Source: Phenylobacterium soli
GTDB lineage: Bacteria > Pseudomonadota > Alphaproteobacteria > Caulobacterales > Caulobacteraceae
Assembly: GCF_003254475.1 (NCBI RefSeq)
Contig: NZ_QFYQ01000001.1
Coordinates: 1,922,001-1,986,000 of the forward strand
Direction: 5' to 3'
Length of the DNA: 64,000 nt
The position numbers and the translations under genes were made by a program. The notes under the pieces are model-generated. The model was not told where the DNA came from. It did not search any database and saw only the letters and a list, made by a program, of their open reading frames with translations. Of the stretch, positions 26,439 through 34,308 are shown piece after piece (position 1 is the stretch's first letter; every line of letters starts with the position of its first letter).

Positions 26439-26657
26439 ATGGCGACATTGACGGGTATCGTCGCATCCGTGGTGGTGCATTCCTCCGCGGCCGCCTTTTC
26501 CCATTTCGGCCTGACCCTCGAGCCCCTGCCGGTCGAAAAGCCGACGGTAGGCGCCGAGCGCGTCGTGGCCCGGAGCCATGCGGCCGCCCCGGCGCCGCAG
26601 AAGATCGCTGACTGTCCGATCCGGCGGGTGCGTCCCGCCGTCGACGCCAAGGTCTAG
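26439..26657 (+). CDS. small hypothetical protein
   Basis: A 72-residue frame starting MATLTGIVASVVVHSSAAAF, with a good GAGGGGGG ribosome site 7 bases before the ATG. The N-terminus is mildly hydrophobic and could be a weak signal or anchor; the rest is basic and alanine-rich. I recognise no family. It sits alone between the acyl-amine operon and the TipN-like gene; the flanking intervals 26328-26438 and 26658-26808 show nothing clear. Confidence 0.5.
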   Translation: MATLTGIVASVVVHSSAAAFSHFGLTLEPLPVEKPTVGAERVVARSHAAAPAPQKIADCPIRRVRPAVDAKV

Positions 26658-26808
26658 GGCCTTCCTCCGGCTGCTGAGACGCAACCGCGCGCCAGGCGTG
26701 CGCATGGCGGCTGTTCGCGCCACTGATCTGTCGTAAGGTGGCTTCCGGAAGCTGGCGCGGGGGCGGGGCTCTTCAAGGTCTCGACGCGCCCGTCTCGGAA
26801 GTGCGCGC

Positions 26809-29397
26809 ATGAGAAGCAACAGCCGTCGCCCGCCGATGGATTTCGGAGCCTCGAACGACGAGGGGCTGACGCCAGCCGAGATGTCTTCGGGCGAAACGCC
26901 TTCGGCCGCGACGGCCGAGCCGGTCGCGATCCCCGAACCGGCCGCGCCGCTGCAACCACCCCAGATGAACGCCAAGCTCGCCGCGGCCGAGCCGCGTGTG
27001 CCCGCCCGCCGTCCCGAACCGCCGGATGCGCTCGAGGCGGTGGAATTCGCGCCGCCCTCGCCGTGGCCGATCTACCTGACCGCCCTGGCGGTCTCGGTGA
27101 TGTGGGGATTTGCGCCGCTCGCCTTCGCCGTGGGCTACCGCCACGCCGTGGCCCCGCTGAACAACGACGCCTTCGCCTTGGCCGTCTTCAGCCTGCTCTC
27201 GATCGGGCCCGCGATCCTGGTCTGGGGCGGAGCCTACATGATCCGCCAGGCGCAGAAGCTCGCCTACGAGGCCAGGCGCGCCAAGGCGATGGCCGACGAG
27301 ATGCTGGCGCCGGCGTTGACCGCCGCGGCGCAGGCGGGCCATGTCGTGCAGGGCGTCCGGGACGAGATCCTGCGGGCCGGCGGCGCGGCCGACGAAGCCC
27401 GCGAGACCCTGCTCGCCCTTCGCGACGCCCTGGCTCTCGAGGCCGAACGCCTCGCCGAGACCACCTCCCATTCGGTGCGCACCGCCAAGGATCTCGCCGG
27501 AGAACTCGGCCGCGAGCGCGTCGAGATGAGCGAGCTGGCGATGACGCTGGACGCCCAGGCGACCCGCGTCACCGACGCCATCGGCCAGCAGGCCAAGATG
27601 GTCTCGGACGCCGCCGAGCTGGCCGACACCCAACTGCGCGAAGCCGAGGCGCAGCTGTCCGCCCGGGCCGCGGACCTCGCCGCCGCGGCGGGCGAGGCGA
27701 GCGACGCCGCCCGTACGGCCGGCGAGGACCTGACCCGCCACATCGCCCGCCTGGAGACCGCCGGCGTCGGCGTCTCCGAGCAGGTCAAGGCGGTGGAAAT
27801 CGGACTCTCCGAGCAGCGCGCGGCGCTGACGACCCTCGCCTCGGCGCTTCGGGCCGACAACGAGTCCTTCACGGCCGAAGCCGAAGCCCACGCGGCGCGC
27901 CTCGCGGAATTCATCAGCCAGGCGCGGCTGTCGGCGGTCGAGATGAGCGACCGGGCGGCCAAGGGCGGCGAGGCCCTGAAGGGGCTGATGGCGGAGGCTG
28001 CCGCGCAGTTCCGCGACCTGGCCGAGACCGCCCGCGCCGAGCGCGAGGAGTTCGGCCAGTCGACGCTGCAGTCCCTCGAGGCGGTGTCCGACGCCGCCGC
28101 CGAGCAGCGCCGCCAGTTGGAGGCTCAGACCCGCGCGGCGATCGAGGCCCTGCACGCCGCCGCCGAGGAGACCCGGCAGGCGGCCGCGGCCCACGCGGCC
28201 ACGGCCAAGGAGCAGGTCGAGCAGCTCTCGGAAGCCGCCTTCGCCGCCGGTCAGAAGGCCAACCAGGTTTTCGAGAAGCGCTTGGAGGAGGCCAAGGCCC
28301 TCGTCGAGCAGTCTTCGAAGATGGTGGAAGAGGCGGGCGCGGCCACGGCTCGGAAACTCGACGAAGGCGCGGCCGCGGCGCGCGCCTCCCTCGACGAGCT
28401 CGCCGGGATGCTGGGCGAGATCGAGGCTCGGGCCCAGCGCCTGCCGGCCAGCGCCAAGGCGCAGTCCGAGGAGGTCCGCTCCGCGGTGCTGCACGGAATG
28501 GACGAGCTGATGGCCGCTGCGCACCGCACCGCCGAGGAGGCGCAGGCCATCGACGTCGCCTTCCAGGAGCGGGTGCGGCGCAACTTCGAGATGCTCAGCG
28601 AGGCCGTGCGCCTGATGGGCACCGCGACGGCGGCGGCGCCGATCGCGGTCGCTCCGATCGTGGCGCCAACGCCCACGCAGCCGGCGCCGCGCGCCGCCAG
28701 CGGCCGGATCTCGGCCCAGGTCAAGGCGAGGACCGCGCCTCCGTCTTCGCCGGCGCCCGAGCCTGTGGCGGACGACGCCCTGGAGCTGGACGAACTCGCG
28801 GCCCCCGCCGCTGCGGCGGAGCCGTCCGGCGCGGACTTGGCGGACCAGATCGGCCTGCGCCCGCGGCTGAAGCTGACGCCCACCGCCACCGACGCCGAGT
28901 TCTCGGCCGTGTTCGAGGCCGCCGGCGGGCCGCCCGCAGCCAAGCCTGCCTCTGACGACGAGGCGGAAGAGGGCGAAGGCGGCGAGGCCTGGACCTGGAA
29001 GGACCTGCTGGCTTCCATCGACGGCGCCGAGGCCGAAGGCGAACGCCTTCAGGATCAGCTCGGGGCGGAGCTGGAGCGCATGGGCGTCGAGCCCGACAAG
29101 CTGCTCCCGAAGGCGCGGATCGATGAGATCGCCGCGGCCGTGCAGACCGGTGATGGGGACGGCGCGCGCCAGGTGGTCAAGCGCCTCGCGCCGGCTGCTA
29201 CGCGGCGCATCAGCCGCAGGCTCTCGACCGACGCGGGGGTGAAGCGCCAGGCCCTGACCTACATCCGTCGCTACCAGACGCTGATCCAGGACGCCGCGGT
29301 CCGCGATCCGGAGGGTTTCCTGCTGGCCGGCATGCTCGCCGAAAGCGGCGGCCGGCTCTACCTGCTGCTCGACACGGCTGCGGGGGACGCGGTCTAG
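26809..29397 (+). CDS. tipN: TipN-like polarity protein (two TM helices plus long coiled coil)
   Basis: An 862-residue protein. Residues 1-85 are proline-rich and disordered. Two transmembrane helices lie at about 88-112 and 122-146. Residues about 150-600 are a long alanine/glutamate-rich coiled coil; a proline-rich stretch leads to a C-terminal helical domain of about 130 residues (about 725-862). Caulobacter TipN has the same architecture and nearly the same length: it marks the new pole and birth scar and orients flagellum placement and ParA-driven segregation. I rest the name on architecture and likely taxon, not on an alignment. dgcA starts 10 bases downstream. Confidence 0.72.
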   Translation: MRSNSRRPPMDFGASNDEGLTPAEMSSGETPSAATAEPVAIPEPAAPLQPPQMNAKLAAAEPRVPARRPEPPDALEAVEFAPPSPWPIYLTALAVSVMWGFAPLAFAVGYRHAVAPLNNDAFALAVFSLLSIGPAILVWGGAYMIRQAQKLAYEARRAKAMADEMLAPALTAAAQAGHVVQGVRDEILRAGGAADEARETLLALRDALALEAERLAETTSHSVRTAKDLAGELGRERVEMSELAMTLDAQATRVTDAIGQQAKMVSDAAELADTQLREAEAQLSARAADLAAAAGEASDAARTAGEDLTRHIARLETAGVGVSEQVKAVEIGLSEQRAALTTLASALRADNESFTAEAEAHAARLAEFISQARLSAVEMSDRAAKGGEALKGLMAEAAAQFRDLAETARAEREEFGQSTLQSLEAVSDAAAEQRRQLEAQTRAAIEALHAAAEETRQAAAAHAATAKEQVEQLSEAAFAAGQKANQVFEKRLEEAKALVEQSSKMVEEAGAATARKLDEGAAAARASLDELAGMLGEIEARAQRLPASAKAQSEEVRSAVLHGMDELMAAAHRTAEEAQAIDVAFQERVRRNFEMLSEAVRLMGTATAAAPIAVAPIVAPTPTQPAPRAASGRISAQVKARTAPPSSPAPEPVADDALELDELAAPAAAAEPSGADLADQIGLRPRLKLTPTATDAEFSAVFEAAGGPPAAKPASDDEAEEGEGGEAWTWKDLLASIDGAEAEGERLQDQLGAELERMGVEPDKLLPKARIDEIAAAVQTGDGDGARQVVKRLAPAATRRISRRLSTDAGVKRQALTYIRRYQTLIQDAAVRDPEGFLLAGMLAESGGRLYLLLDTAAGDAV

Positions 29398-29407
29398 GAC
29401 CCGGCGC

Positions 29408-30391
29408 GTGGCCCCTCGGCTCAGTGTCCGGTCCGAGCGCTGGCCGCTCGCCCAGGCTTTCGTGATCTCCCGCGGCGCCAAGACCGAGGCCGAGGTCGTC
29501 GTCGTGGAGATCGAGGACGGCCCCCATCGCGGTCGCGGCGAGGCCGTGCCCTACGCGCGTTACGGCGAGACGGTCGAGGGCGTCGTCGCCCAGGTCCAGA
29601 GCCTCGCCGGTCCTGTCGCCGAAGGGCTCGACCGCGCGGCCTTGCAGTCGACGCTGACGCCCGGCGCAGCGCGCAACGCCATCGACTGTGCGCTCTGGGA
29701 CCTCGAAGCGAAGCGCGCCGGGCGGCGCGCCTGGGAGCTGATCGGCCGCTCGCGCCTCGACCCGGTGAAGACCGCCCTGACCATCAGTCTTGGGCCCCCG
29801 GAGGCGATGGCTGAGGCGGCGCGTCTCAACGCCCGGCGTCCGATGCTGAAGCTCAAGATCGGCTCGGCCGACGACCTGGCGGCCGTGGAGGCGGTCCGCC
29901 ACGCCGCCCCACGCACCCGCCTGATCGTCGACGCCAACGAGGGGCTGAGGGCCGGCGATCTCGCGCCGGTCACCGGCGAGCTGGCGCGGCTCGAGGTCAA
30001 GCTCCTGGAGCAGCCGCTGCCGGCCGCCGAGGACGCGGCCCTGGAGGGCTTCGAAAGCCCGGTCCCGCTGTGCGCCGACGAGAGCCTCCATACCCGCGCC
30101 GAACTCGCGGCCTGTGCGCGCCGCTATGCGGTGGTGAACGTCAAGCTCGACAAGGCAGGCGGCCTGACCGAGGCGCTAGCCCTGGCGACCGAGGCCCGGG
30201 CGAGGGGGCTGGGTCTGATGGTCGGCTCCATGGTGGCGACCTCACTCGCGATCGCGCCGGCCCTGATTCTCGCCAAGGGCGCGGAGGTCGCCGATCTCGA
30301 CGGGCCGTTGCTGCTGGCCAGGGACCGCGAGCCGGGGCTGTCGATCCTGGGCTCGCTCATCGAGCCGCCGTCACCGTCGCTGTGGGGCTAG
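29408..30391 (+). CDS. dgcA: L-Ala-D/L-Glu-type dipeptide epimerase
   Basis: A 327-residue enolase-superfamily enzyme of the muconate-lactonizing subgroup. The KxK base is in MLKLKIG, the metal ligands are in IVDANEG, LLEQPLP and CADESL, and the second base lysine is in NVKLDKAGG. These features fit dipeptide epimerases, which recycle murein peptides by inverting the second residue. The start is GTG. The last 35 bases overlap the convergent metzincin-motif gene that ends at 30357. Exact dipeptide specificity is unproven. Confidence 0.88.
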   Translation: MAPRLSVRSERWPLAQAFVISRGAKTEAEVVVVEIEDGPHRGRGEAVPYARYGETVEGVVAQVQSLAGPVAEGLDRAALQSTLTPGAARNAIDCALWDLEAKRAGRRAWELIGRSRLDPVKTALTISLGPPEAMAEAARLNARRPMLKLKIGSADDLAAVEAVRHAAPRTRLIVDANEGLRAGDLAPVTGELARLEVKLLEQPLPAAEDAALEGFESPVPLCADESLHTRAELAACARRYAVVNVKLDKAGGLTEALALATEARARGLGLMVGSMVATSLAIAPALILAKGAEVADLDGPLLLARDREPGLSILGSLIEPPSPSLWG

Positions 30392-30899
30392 GCAGCACCG
30401 GCACCCGCGGCTCCTGGGCGTACTGGGTGCCGGGCGGCGGCCGTCCGAACTTCCCGTCGTTGACGTGTCGCCAGCCGCGGGCGTGGGCCCACTCGTGCGC
30501 CACCAGGGCTCGCCGCTCCGTCTCCGAGGGCCACGCGCCCTTCGCGGGCACGATCACGGCGTCCATACGGGCGTCGTAACAGCCCATCCAGTAGCCGCCC
30601 GGCGGCCAGGTGGGACCAAGCGCGAGGGTGCACAGGTAGCTCACCTTGAAAACGTCATCGAGATCGAGCTCGTAGGTGTGGCCGGTGAGCGTCGGGCCGG
30701 CGGCGAACTCCTGCGGCGGCGGCTCGACCGCGCGCACCCGCGGCACGGGCGGCGGCGGCTCGAGCGGCTGGGGATTGAGAAGCACGAGGCTGATAGCGCC
30801 GGCGCCGATAGCCGACCAGGTCGCCAGGATGGAGCCGAGCGCCCTCAGGAACCGTCGAACGCGCGACGGCGAACTTCGGAGCTGTAGGCGCCGGTCCAT
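30357..30899 (-). CDS. exported metzincin-motif protein, paralogue 1
   Basis: About 180 residues. A basic N-terminus and a hydrophobic helix at about 22-41 give a membrane anchor or signal, followed by a proline-rich segment. The C-terminal half contains YWMGCYDARMDAVIVPAKGA and then HEWAHARGWRH, a complete HEXXHXXGXXH zinc motif (His135, Glu136, His139, His145). Two cysteines (about 90 and 107) are shared with paralogue 2. The size is very small for a metzincin and no Met-turn is evident. The ATG at 30899 lacks a clear ribosome site; a TTG at 30947 is possible. Two relatives lie at 30966 and 33717. Function unknown; a minimal zinc peptidase of the envelope is the best guess. Confidence 0.78.
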   Translation of the reverse strand: MDRRLQLRSSPSRVRRFLRALGSILATWSAIGAGAISLVLLNPQPLEPPPPVPRVRAVEPPPQEFAAGPTLTGHTYELDLDDVFKVSYLCTLALGPTWPPGGYWMGCYDARMDAVIVPAKGAWPSETERRALVAHEWAHARGWRHVNDGKFGRPPPGTQYAQEPRVPVLPSPTATVTAAR

Positions 30900-30965
30900 G
30901 CCCGGTCCATGGTCCAGCTCTGCGCCGGCGACATTGCGCGCCGTCAAAGTAGGTGCGGTATGGCC

Positions 30966-31442
30966 TCAGCGGGCGAGGGCGGCGAACGGTCGGCCGAACC
31001 GGCCGTCGGCCTCATGTTTCCAGCCACGCGCGTGGGCCCACTCGTGGACCATCAGCGCCTTGCGCTCCACCTCGGACGGCCAGGCGCCCTTGGCCGGCAC
31101 GATGACCACGTCGAGGCGGCCGTCGTAACAGCCCATCCAATAGCCGCCCCGCGGCCAGGTCGGGCCGAGGGTCTGGGTGCAAAGCTGGTCGACCTGCCGC
31201 GCGTCGGGCAATTCCAGCATCCAGGTTTTGCCGGTGAGAGTCGGACCCTCGGTGTAGCGCAGGGGCGGCGCCTCCACGGCGCGCGCGGTGGCGGTCTCGG
31301 TGGGCGGCAGGGTGGTCACGAGCGGCGTGGCCTTGGCCAGGGCGACCGCAGGCGCTGCGGCAGCCGTAAGAACGACGCAAGTGAAGATCTTCGCGGCAAG
31401 GGGACGCGCGGTGATCTTGGTGGGATAAGAGCGGATGGTCAT
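30966..31442 (-). CDS. exported metzincin-motif protein, paralogue 2
   Basis: A 158-residue protein with a signal peptide (hydrophobic 18-36, cleavage near ALAKA), a TEGPTLTGKTW block and cysteines at about 88 and 105. The motif HEWAHARGWKH starts at His133, again a full HEXXHXXGXXH set. Identity with paralogue 1 is very high over the block GGYWMGCYD to HARGW, so the two arose by tandem duplication. The gene precedes paralogue 1 on the same strand with about 66 bases between the assigned coding regions, so cotranscription is likely. The interval 31443-31659 holds its promoter, AT-rich near 31470-31500. Confidence 0.8.
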   Translation of the reverse strand: MTIRSYPTKITARPLAAKIFTCVVLTAAAAPAVALAKATPLVTTLPPTETATARAVEAPPLRYTEGPTLTGKTWMLELPDARQVDQLCTQTLGPTWPRGGYWMGCYDGRLDVVIVPAKGAWPSEVERKALMVHEWAHARGWKHEADGRFGRPFAALAR

Positions 31443-31659
31443 GGTGCGCCTGTTATTCCGAGGCGCGAGATATAATTTTGACCGCGCTCAAGTAATAAGT
31501 TGTCGTCATGTCGCATGGTACTCAGATTGGGGGAAATCTAATCTCCAGCGTCACCATTTGAAGCGCCACGGTGCGGCTTGGAAATTCCCAAAATGAGTAA
31601 TCAAGAGTGTCGGGAACCGGATTGGCGGAGCCCCTCAAGCGCCGGCGCGTTGTCATTTC

Positions 31660-32070
31660 ATGGTGGTCACCCCCGAACGCGCCGAGCGCGCCTGGCGCAT
31701 CGCCGAGCGCATCCGAAGACTGTCGGACGACCTGATCCGTATCGGCCCGTGGGGCATCGGGCTCGACGGGGTGCTGGCCTGGGTTCCCGGTGCGAACCTC
31801 CTCTACAGCGTCGGCGCGGGCGGGATCCTCATCTATGAGGCCATCGGCGCGGGCGCCTCGGGCGGCACGCTGATCCGCATGGGGCTCTATCTGACGGCCA
31901 ACAGCGCCATGACCGAGGTTCCCGTCATCGGCTGGGCCATGGACACGCTTTTCCGCGGGCACCTGATGGCGGCGCGGGCGCTGCAGAGGGATATCGAACG
32001 GCGCTTCGGGCCCGTTCCCGGCGGCGCGCGGCCTCAGCCTTCGCCGCGGAACGCCAGGCTAGCGACGTAG
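31660..32070 (+). CDS. DUF4112-family membrane protein
   Basis: A 136-residue protein with two hydrophobic stretches around IGPWGIGLDGVLAWVPGANL and EVPVIGWAMDTLFRGHLMA. The pattern of a DGVLAWVPG-like first block followed by an IG-DT(L/F)F second block marks the DUF4112 family. Its role is unknown. The last 37 bases overlap the convergent DUF2239 gene. The ATG at 31660 has a weak ribosome site. Confidence 0.82.
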   Translation: MVVTPERAERAWRIAERIRRLSDDLIRIGPWGIGLDGVLAWVPGANLLYSVGAGGILIYEAIGAGASGGTLIRMGLYLTANSAMTEVPVIGWAMDTLFRGHLMAARALQRDIERRFGPVPGGARPQPSPRNARLAT

Positions 32071-32642
32071 CGCGCCAGGTCGCGCGGCCAATCGCGCATG
32101 GCCTCGTCCAGCCGTCCGGCGTCGCGCGCGAAGAGGGCCCGGGAGGCTTCCTCGAAGGCGGGCCTGTCGCCGGCCAGGGCCGCCATCACGCGATAGGCCG
32201 CCTCCGCGCTCTGCCGCCGCAGATCATCGCCCGCGCTCTCGCGGCGCGCCTGGTCGACCAACTTGCGCAGCGCCACGGAGGCGCCGCCCGGCTGCGCCGC
32301 CAGCCACGCCCAATGCCGCGGCAGCAGCGTGACCTCGCGGGCGACCACGCCGAGCTTGGGTCGGCCGCGGCCCCGCGGCCCCGCCGGGGTCGGGGGATCG
32401 TCCGTCTCGCCTAGGGCGCCGAAGAGGGAGGCCAACGCGGGCAGGCGCGAACGGATCGCCGCCTCGTCGCCCCTGAGGTCCAGGTCGAGCACGCGACCGG
32501 TCACGTCATCGAAGACAAGCAGTGGGCCAGCCTGCGCGTCTTGGCGCGCCTTCACTGCAAGCGCGACCTGCCCCAGCGGCCCCGCCGCGATCTGGCGATC
32601 GCCTTCGAAGGCGGTGCAGGGGCGCTGGGCCACGTCGGTCAT
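32034..32642 (-). CDS. DUF2239-family protein
   Basis: A 202-residue soluble protein with CTAFEGDRQIAAG at the start, LLVFDDVTGRVLDLDLRG, then GRGRPKLGVVAREVTLLPRH and AYRVMAALAGDRPAFEEASR. These blocks match the DUF2239 family, whose function is not established; the middle GRGRPKLGVVAREVTLLPRH segment looks like a short DNA- or nucleic-acid-binding element. Its 3' end overlaps the DUF4112 gene tail to tail. It lies back to back with the crotonase gene at 32754. Confidence 0.82.
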   Translation of the reverse strand: MTDVAQRPCTAFEGDRQIAAGPLGQVALAVKARQDAQAGPLLVFDDVTGRVLDLDLRGDEAAIRSRLPALASLFGALGETDDPPTPAGPRGRGRPKLGVVAREVTLLPRHWAWLAAQPGGASVALRKLVDQARRESAGDDLRRQSAEAAYRVMAALAGDRPAFEEASRALFARDAGRLDEAMRDWPRDLARYVASLAFRGEG

Positions 32643-32753
32643 GGGTTGGCGTTATTCTACCCGGGCGATTTATGCAATGCGATCCGAGGCGCCGCAATCC
32701 GCTTGCCTGCCGTGGCGGCGGGGGGCTTAGCTCTTGCCTGACAATGTAAGCGG

Positions 32754-33593
32754 ATGGCCCACATGAGCGAGACCCTGAACAAGCCGAGCGCCGCCCAGGC
32801 GGAGGACGTGCTCTACGAAGCGGCTGACGGGATCGCCGTCATCACCCTGAACCGGCCCGACCGGATGAACACCATCTCGGGCCCGATGCTGAACCTGCTG
32901 ACCGAGCTGCTGCTCAAGGCCAACGCCGATCCCGAGGTGCGGGTGGTCGTCCTGACGGGCACGGGCCGCGCCTTCTGCGCCGGCCTCGATCTGGTGGACG
33001 CCACCAAGGGCTCCGGCATCGGCTCGGCGGCCATGTCCAACTCGGTCTCGGTGAACCTCGACCTGCGCAACACCCCGCCCACGGTGCTGTTCGCCATGGA
33101 CAAGCCGACGATCTGCGCCATCAACGGCGCGGCCGCGGGCTATGGCATGGATACGGCGCTGGGCTGCGACATCCGCATCATGGGCGAGAGCTCCAAGCTG
33201 GCGGCCGCCTTCGTGAAGCGCGGGGTCGTGCCGGAGAGCGGCGGCACCTGGTACCTGCCGCGCATGCTGGGCTGGTCCAAGGCGGCCGAGCTGATCTTCA
33301 CGGGCCGCACCCTGTCGGCCCAGGAGAGCCTGGAGATGGGGCTCGCCAACGAGGTCGTTCCAGACGCAGAGCTGATGAGCCGGGCCCGGGCGCTCGCCGC
33401 CGAGATCGCCGCCAACGCGCCGCTGGCGGTGCAGTCGGCCAAGCGGCTGATGCGCATGGGCCAGGAGGAGACGTTCAACGATCACGTCCACCACGTCTTC
33501 CTGCAGTTCCTGCAACTGGCCCGCACCCAGGACTTCCGCGAGGGCATGACCTCGTTCCTGGAGAAGCGTCCGCCGCGCTTCGAAGGCCGCTGA
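32754..33593 (+). CDS. enoyl-CoA hydratase/isomerase (crotonase family)
   Basis: A 279-residue crotonase-fold enzyme. The first oxyanion block is FCAGLDLVDATKG and the second NGAAAGYGMDTALGCDIRIM. A glutamate at the usual catalytic position lies in KRGVVPESGGTWYLPRMLG. The first catalytic glutamate position of rat hydratase is not obvious, so hydratase and isomerase roles cannot be separated. It acts on acyl-CoA thioesters, in beta-oxidation or aromatic catabolism. The start may be the ATG at 32754 or the one at 32763. It stands alone. Confidence 0.9.
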   Translation: MAHMSETLNKPSAAQAEDVLYEAADGIAVITLNRPDRMNTISGPMLNLLTELLLKANADPEVRVVVLTGTGRAFCAGLDLVDATKGSGIGSAAMSNSVSVNLDLRNTPPTVLFAMDKPTICAINGAAAGYGMDTALGCDIRIMGESSKLAAAFVKRGVVPESGGTWYLPRMLGWSKAAELIFTGRTLSAQESLEMGLANEVVPDAELMSRARALAAEIAANAPLAVQSAKRLMRMGQEETFNDHVHHVFLQFLQLARTQDFREGMTSFLEKRPPRFEGR

Positions 33594-33716
33594 GGCCGGG
33601 AAGCTTAAGTAAAACAAAGGCCCGTGATCTGGGCGGCGGCCGCCTGGCCAAGCTCGAACCGGCCCCTGAACGCATGAGTTCCTGCACCCTCCTCAACGGA
33701 CGGGTGACAAGGGTTC

Positions 33717-34094
33717 TTGCGCGTACATGTTCCGGCGGCCGCTTGCCTGGCCGCGGCCTGGTTGACCGGCGCCGCGCCGGCCCAGGCCCTCAGTCTGGTG
33801 CGGGCGGTCGAGCCGCCGCCGCCGCAGTTCGCGTCCGGGCCGACGCTCTCAGGCCACACGCGGGAGCGCGATTTCGACGATCCCTTCGCGCTGCAACGAT
33901 ACTGCGCTCGCTTCCTTGGGGCGCCGAAGCGCGGCTACTACCAAGCCTGCTACATCCCGGCCCTGGACGAGGTGGTGCTGCCGGACGCTCAGGCCTGGCC
34001 GAGCCGCGCCGAGCGCGAAGCCCTCAAGGCGCACGAGTGGGCGCACGCCCGCGGGTGGCGTCACCCCGCAGTCACGACAGCTTCGGTCAACTGA
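33717..34094 (+). CDS. exported metzincin-motif protein, paralogue 3 (TTG start)
   Basis: A 125-residue protein with a signal peptide from the TTG at 33717 (hydrophobic to about residue 24, cleavage near APAQA) and an AAGGG upstream. The mature part has VEPPPPQFASGPTLSGHTRE, cysteines at 63 and 78, and HEWAHARGWRH starting at His106, a complete HEXXHXXGXXH motif followed by only nine residues. It is the most diverged and shortest of three paralogues in this window, on the opposite strand from the other two. So short a tail leaves no room for a Met-turn. The interval 34095-34308 shows no other gene. Confidence 0.75.
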   Translation: MRVHVPAAACLAAAWLTGAAPAQALSLVRAVEPPPPQFASGPTLSGHTRERDFDDPFALQRYCARFLGAPKRGYYQACYIPALDEVVLPDAQAWPSRAEREALKAHEWAHARGWRHPAVTTASVN

Positions 34095-34308
34095 CAGGGA
34101 ATAGCGCGCCGTGCGCGCCCAGACAGGCTGCCCCGCCAAATCAAGGCGAGGTCAATGCAACCTGGCCCCAAGAACGGGCCCCGACTGCAACCGAGTAACC
34201 ATTTAGAAAGCTGGCGTCGGTACCAACCATCCGGAACGCTTCGGCGAGTGTGCGTACGGTTTATCCAACGGGCGACAGAATATCGCTCGTAAAAACCAGG
34301 ATGGTTCG

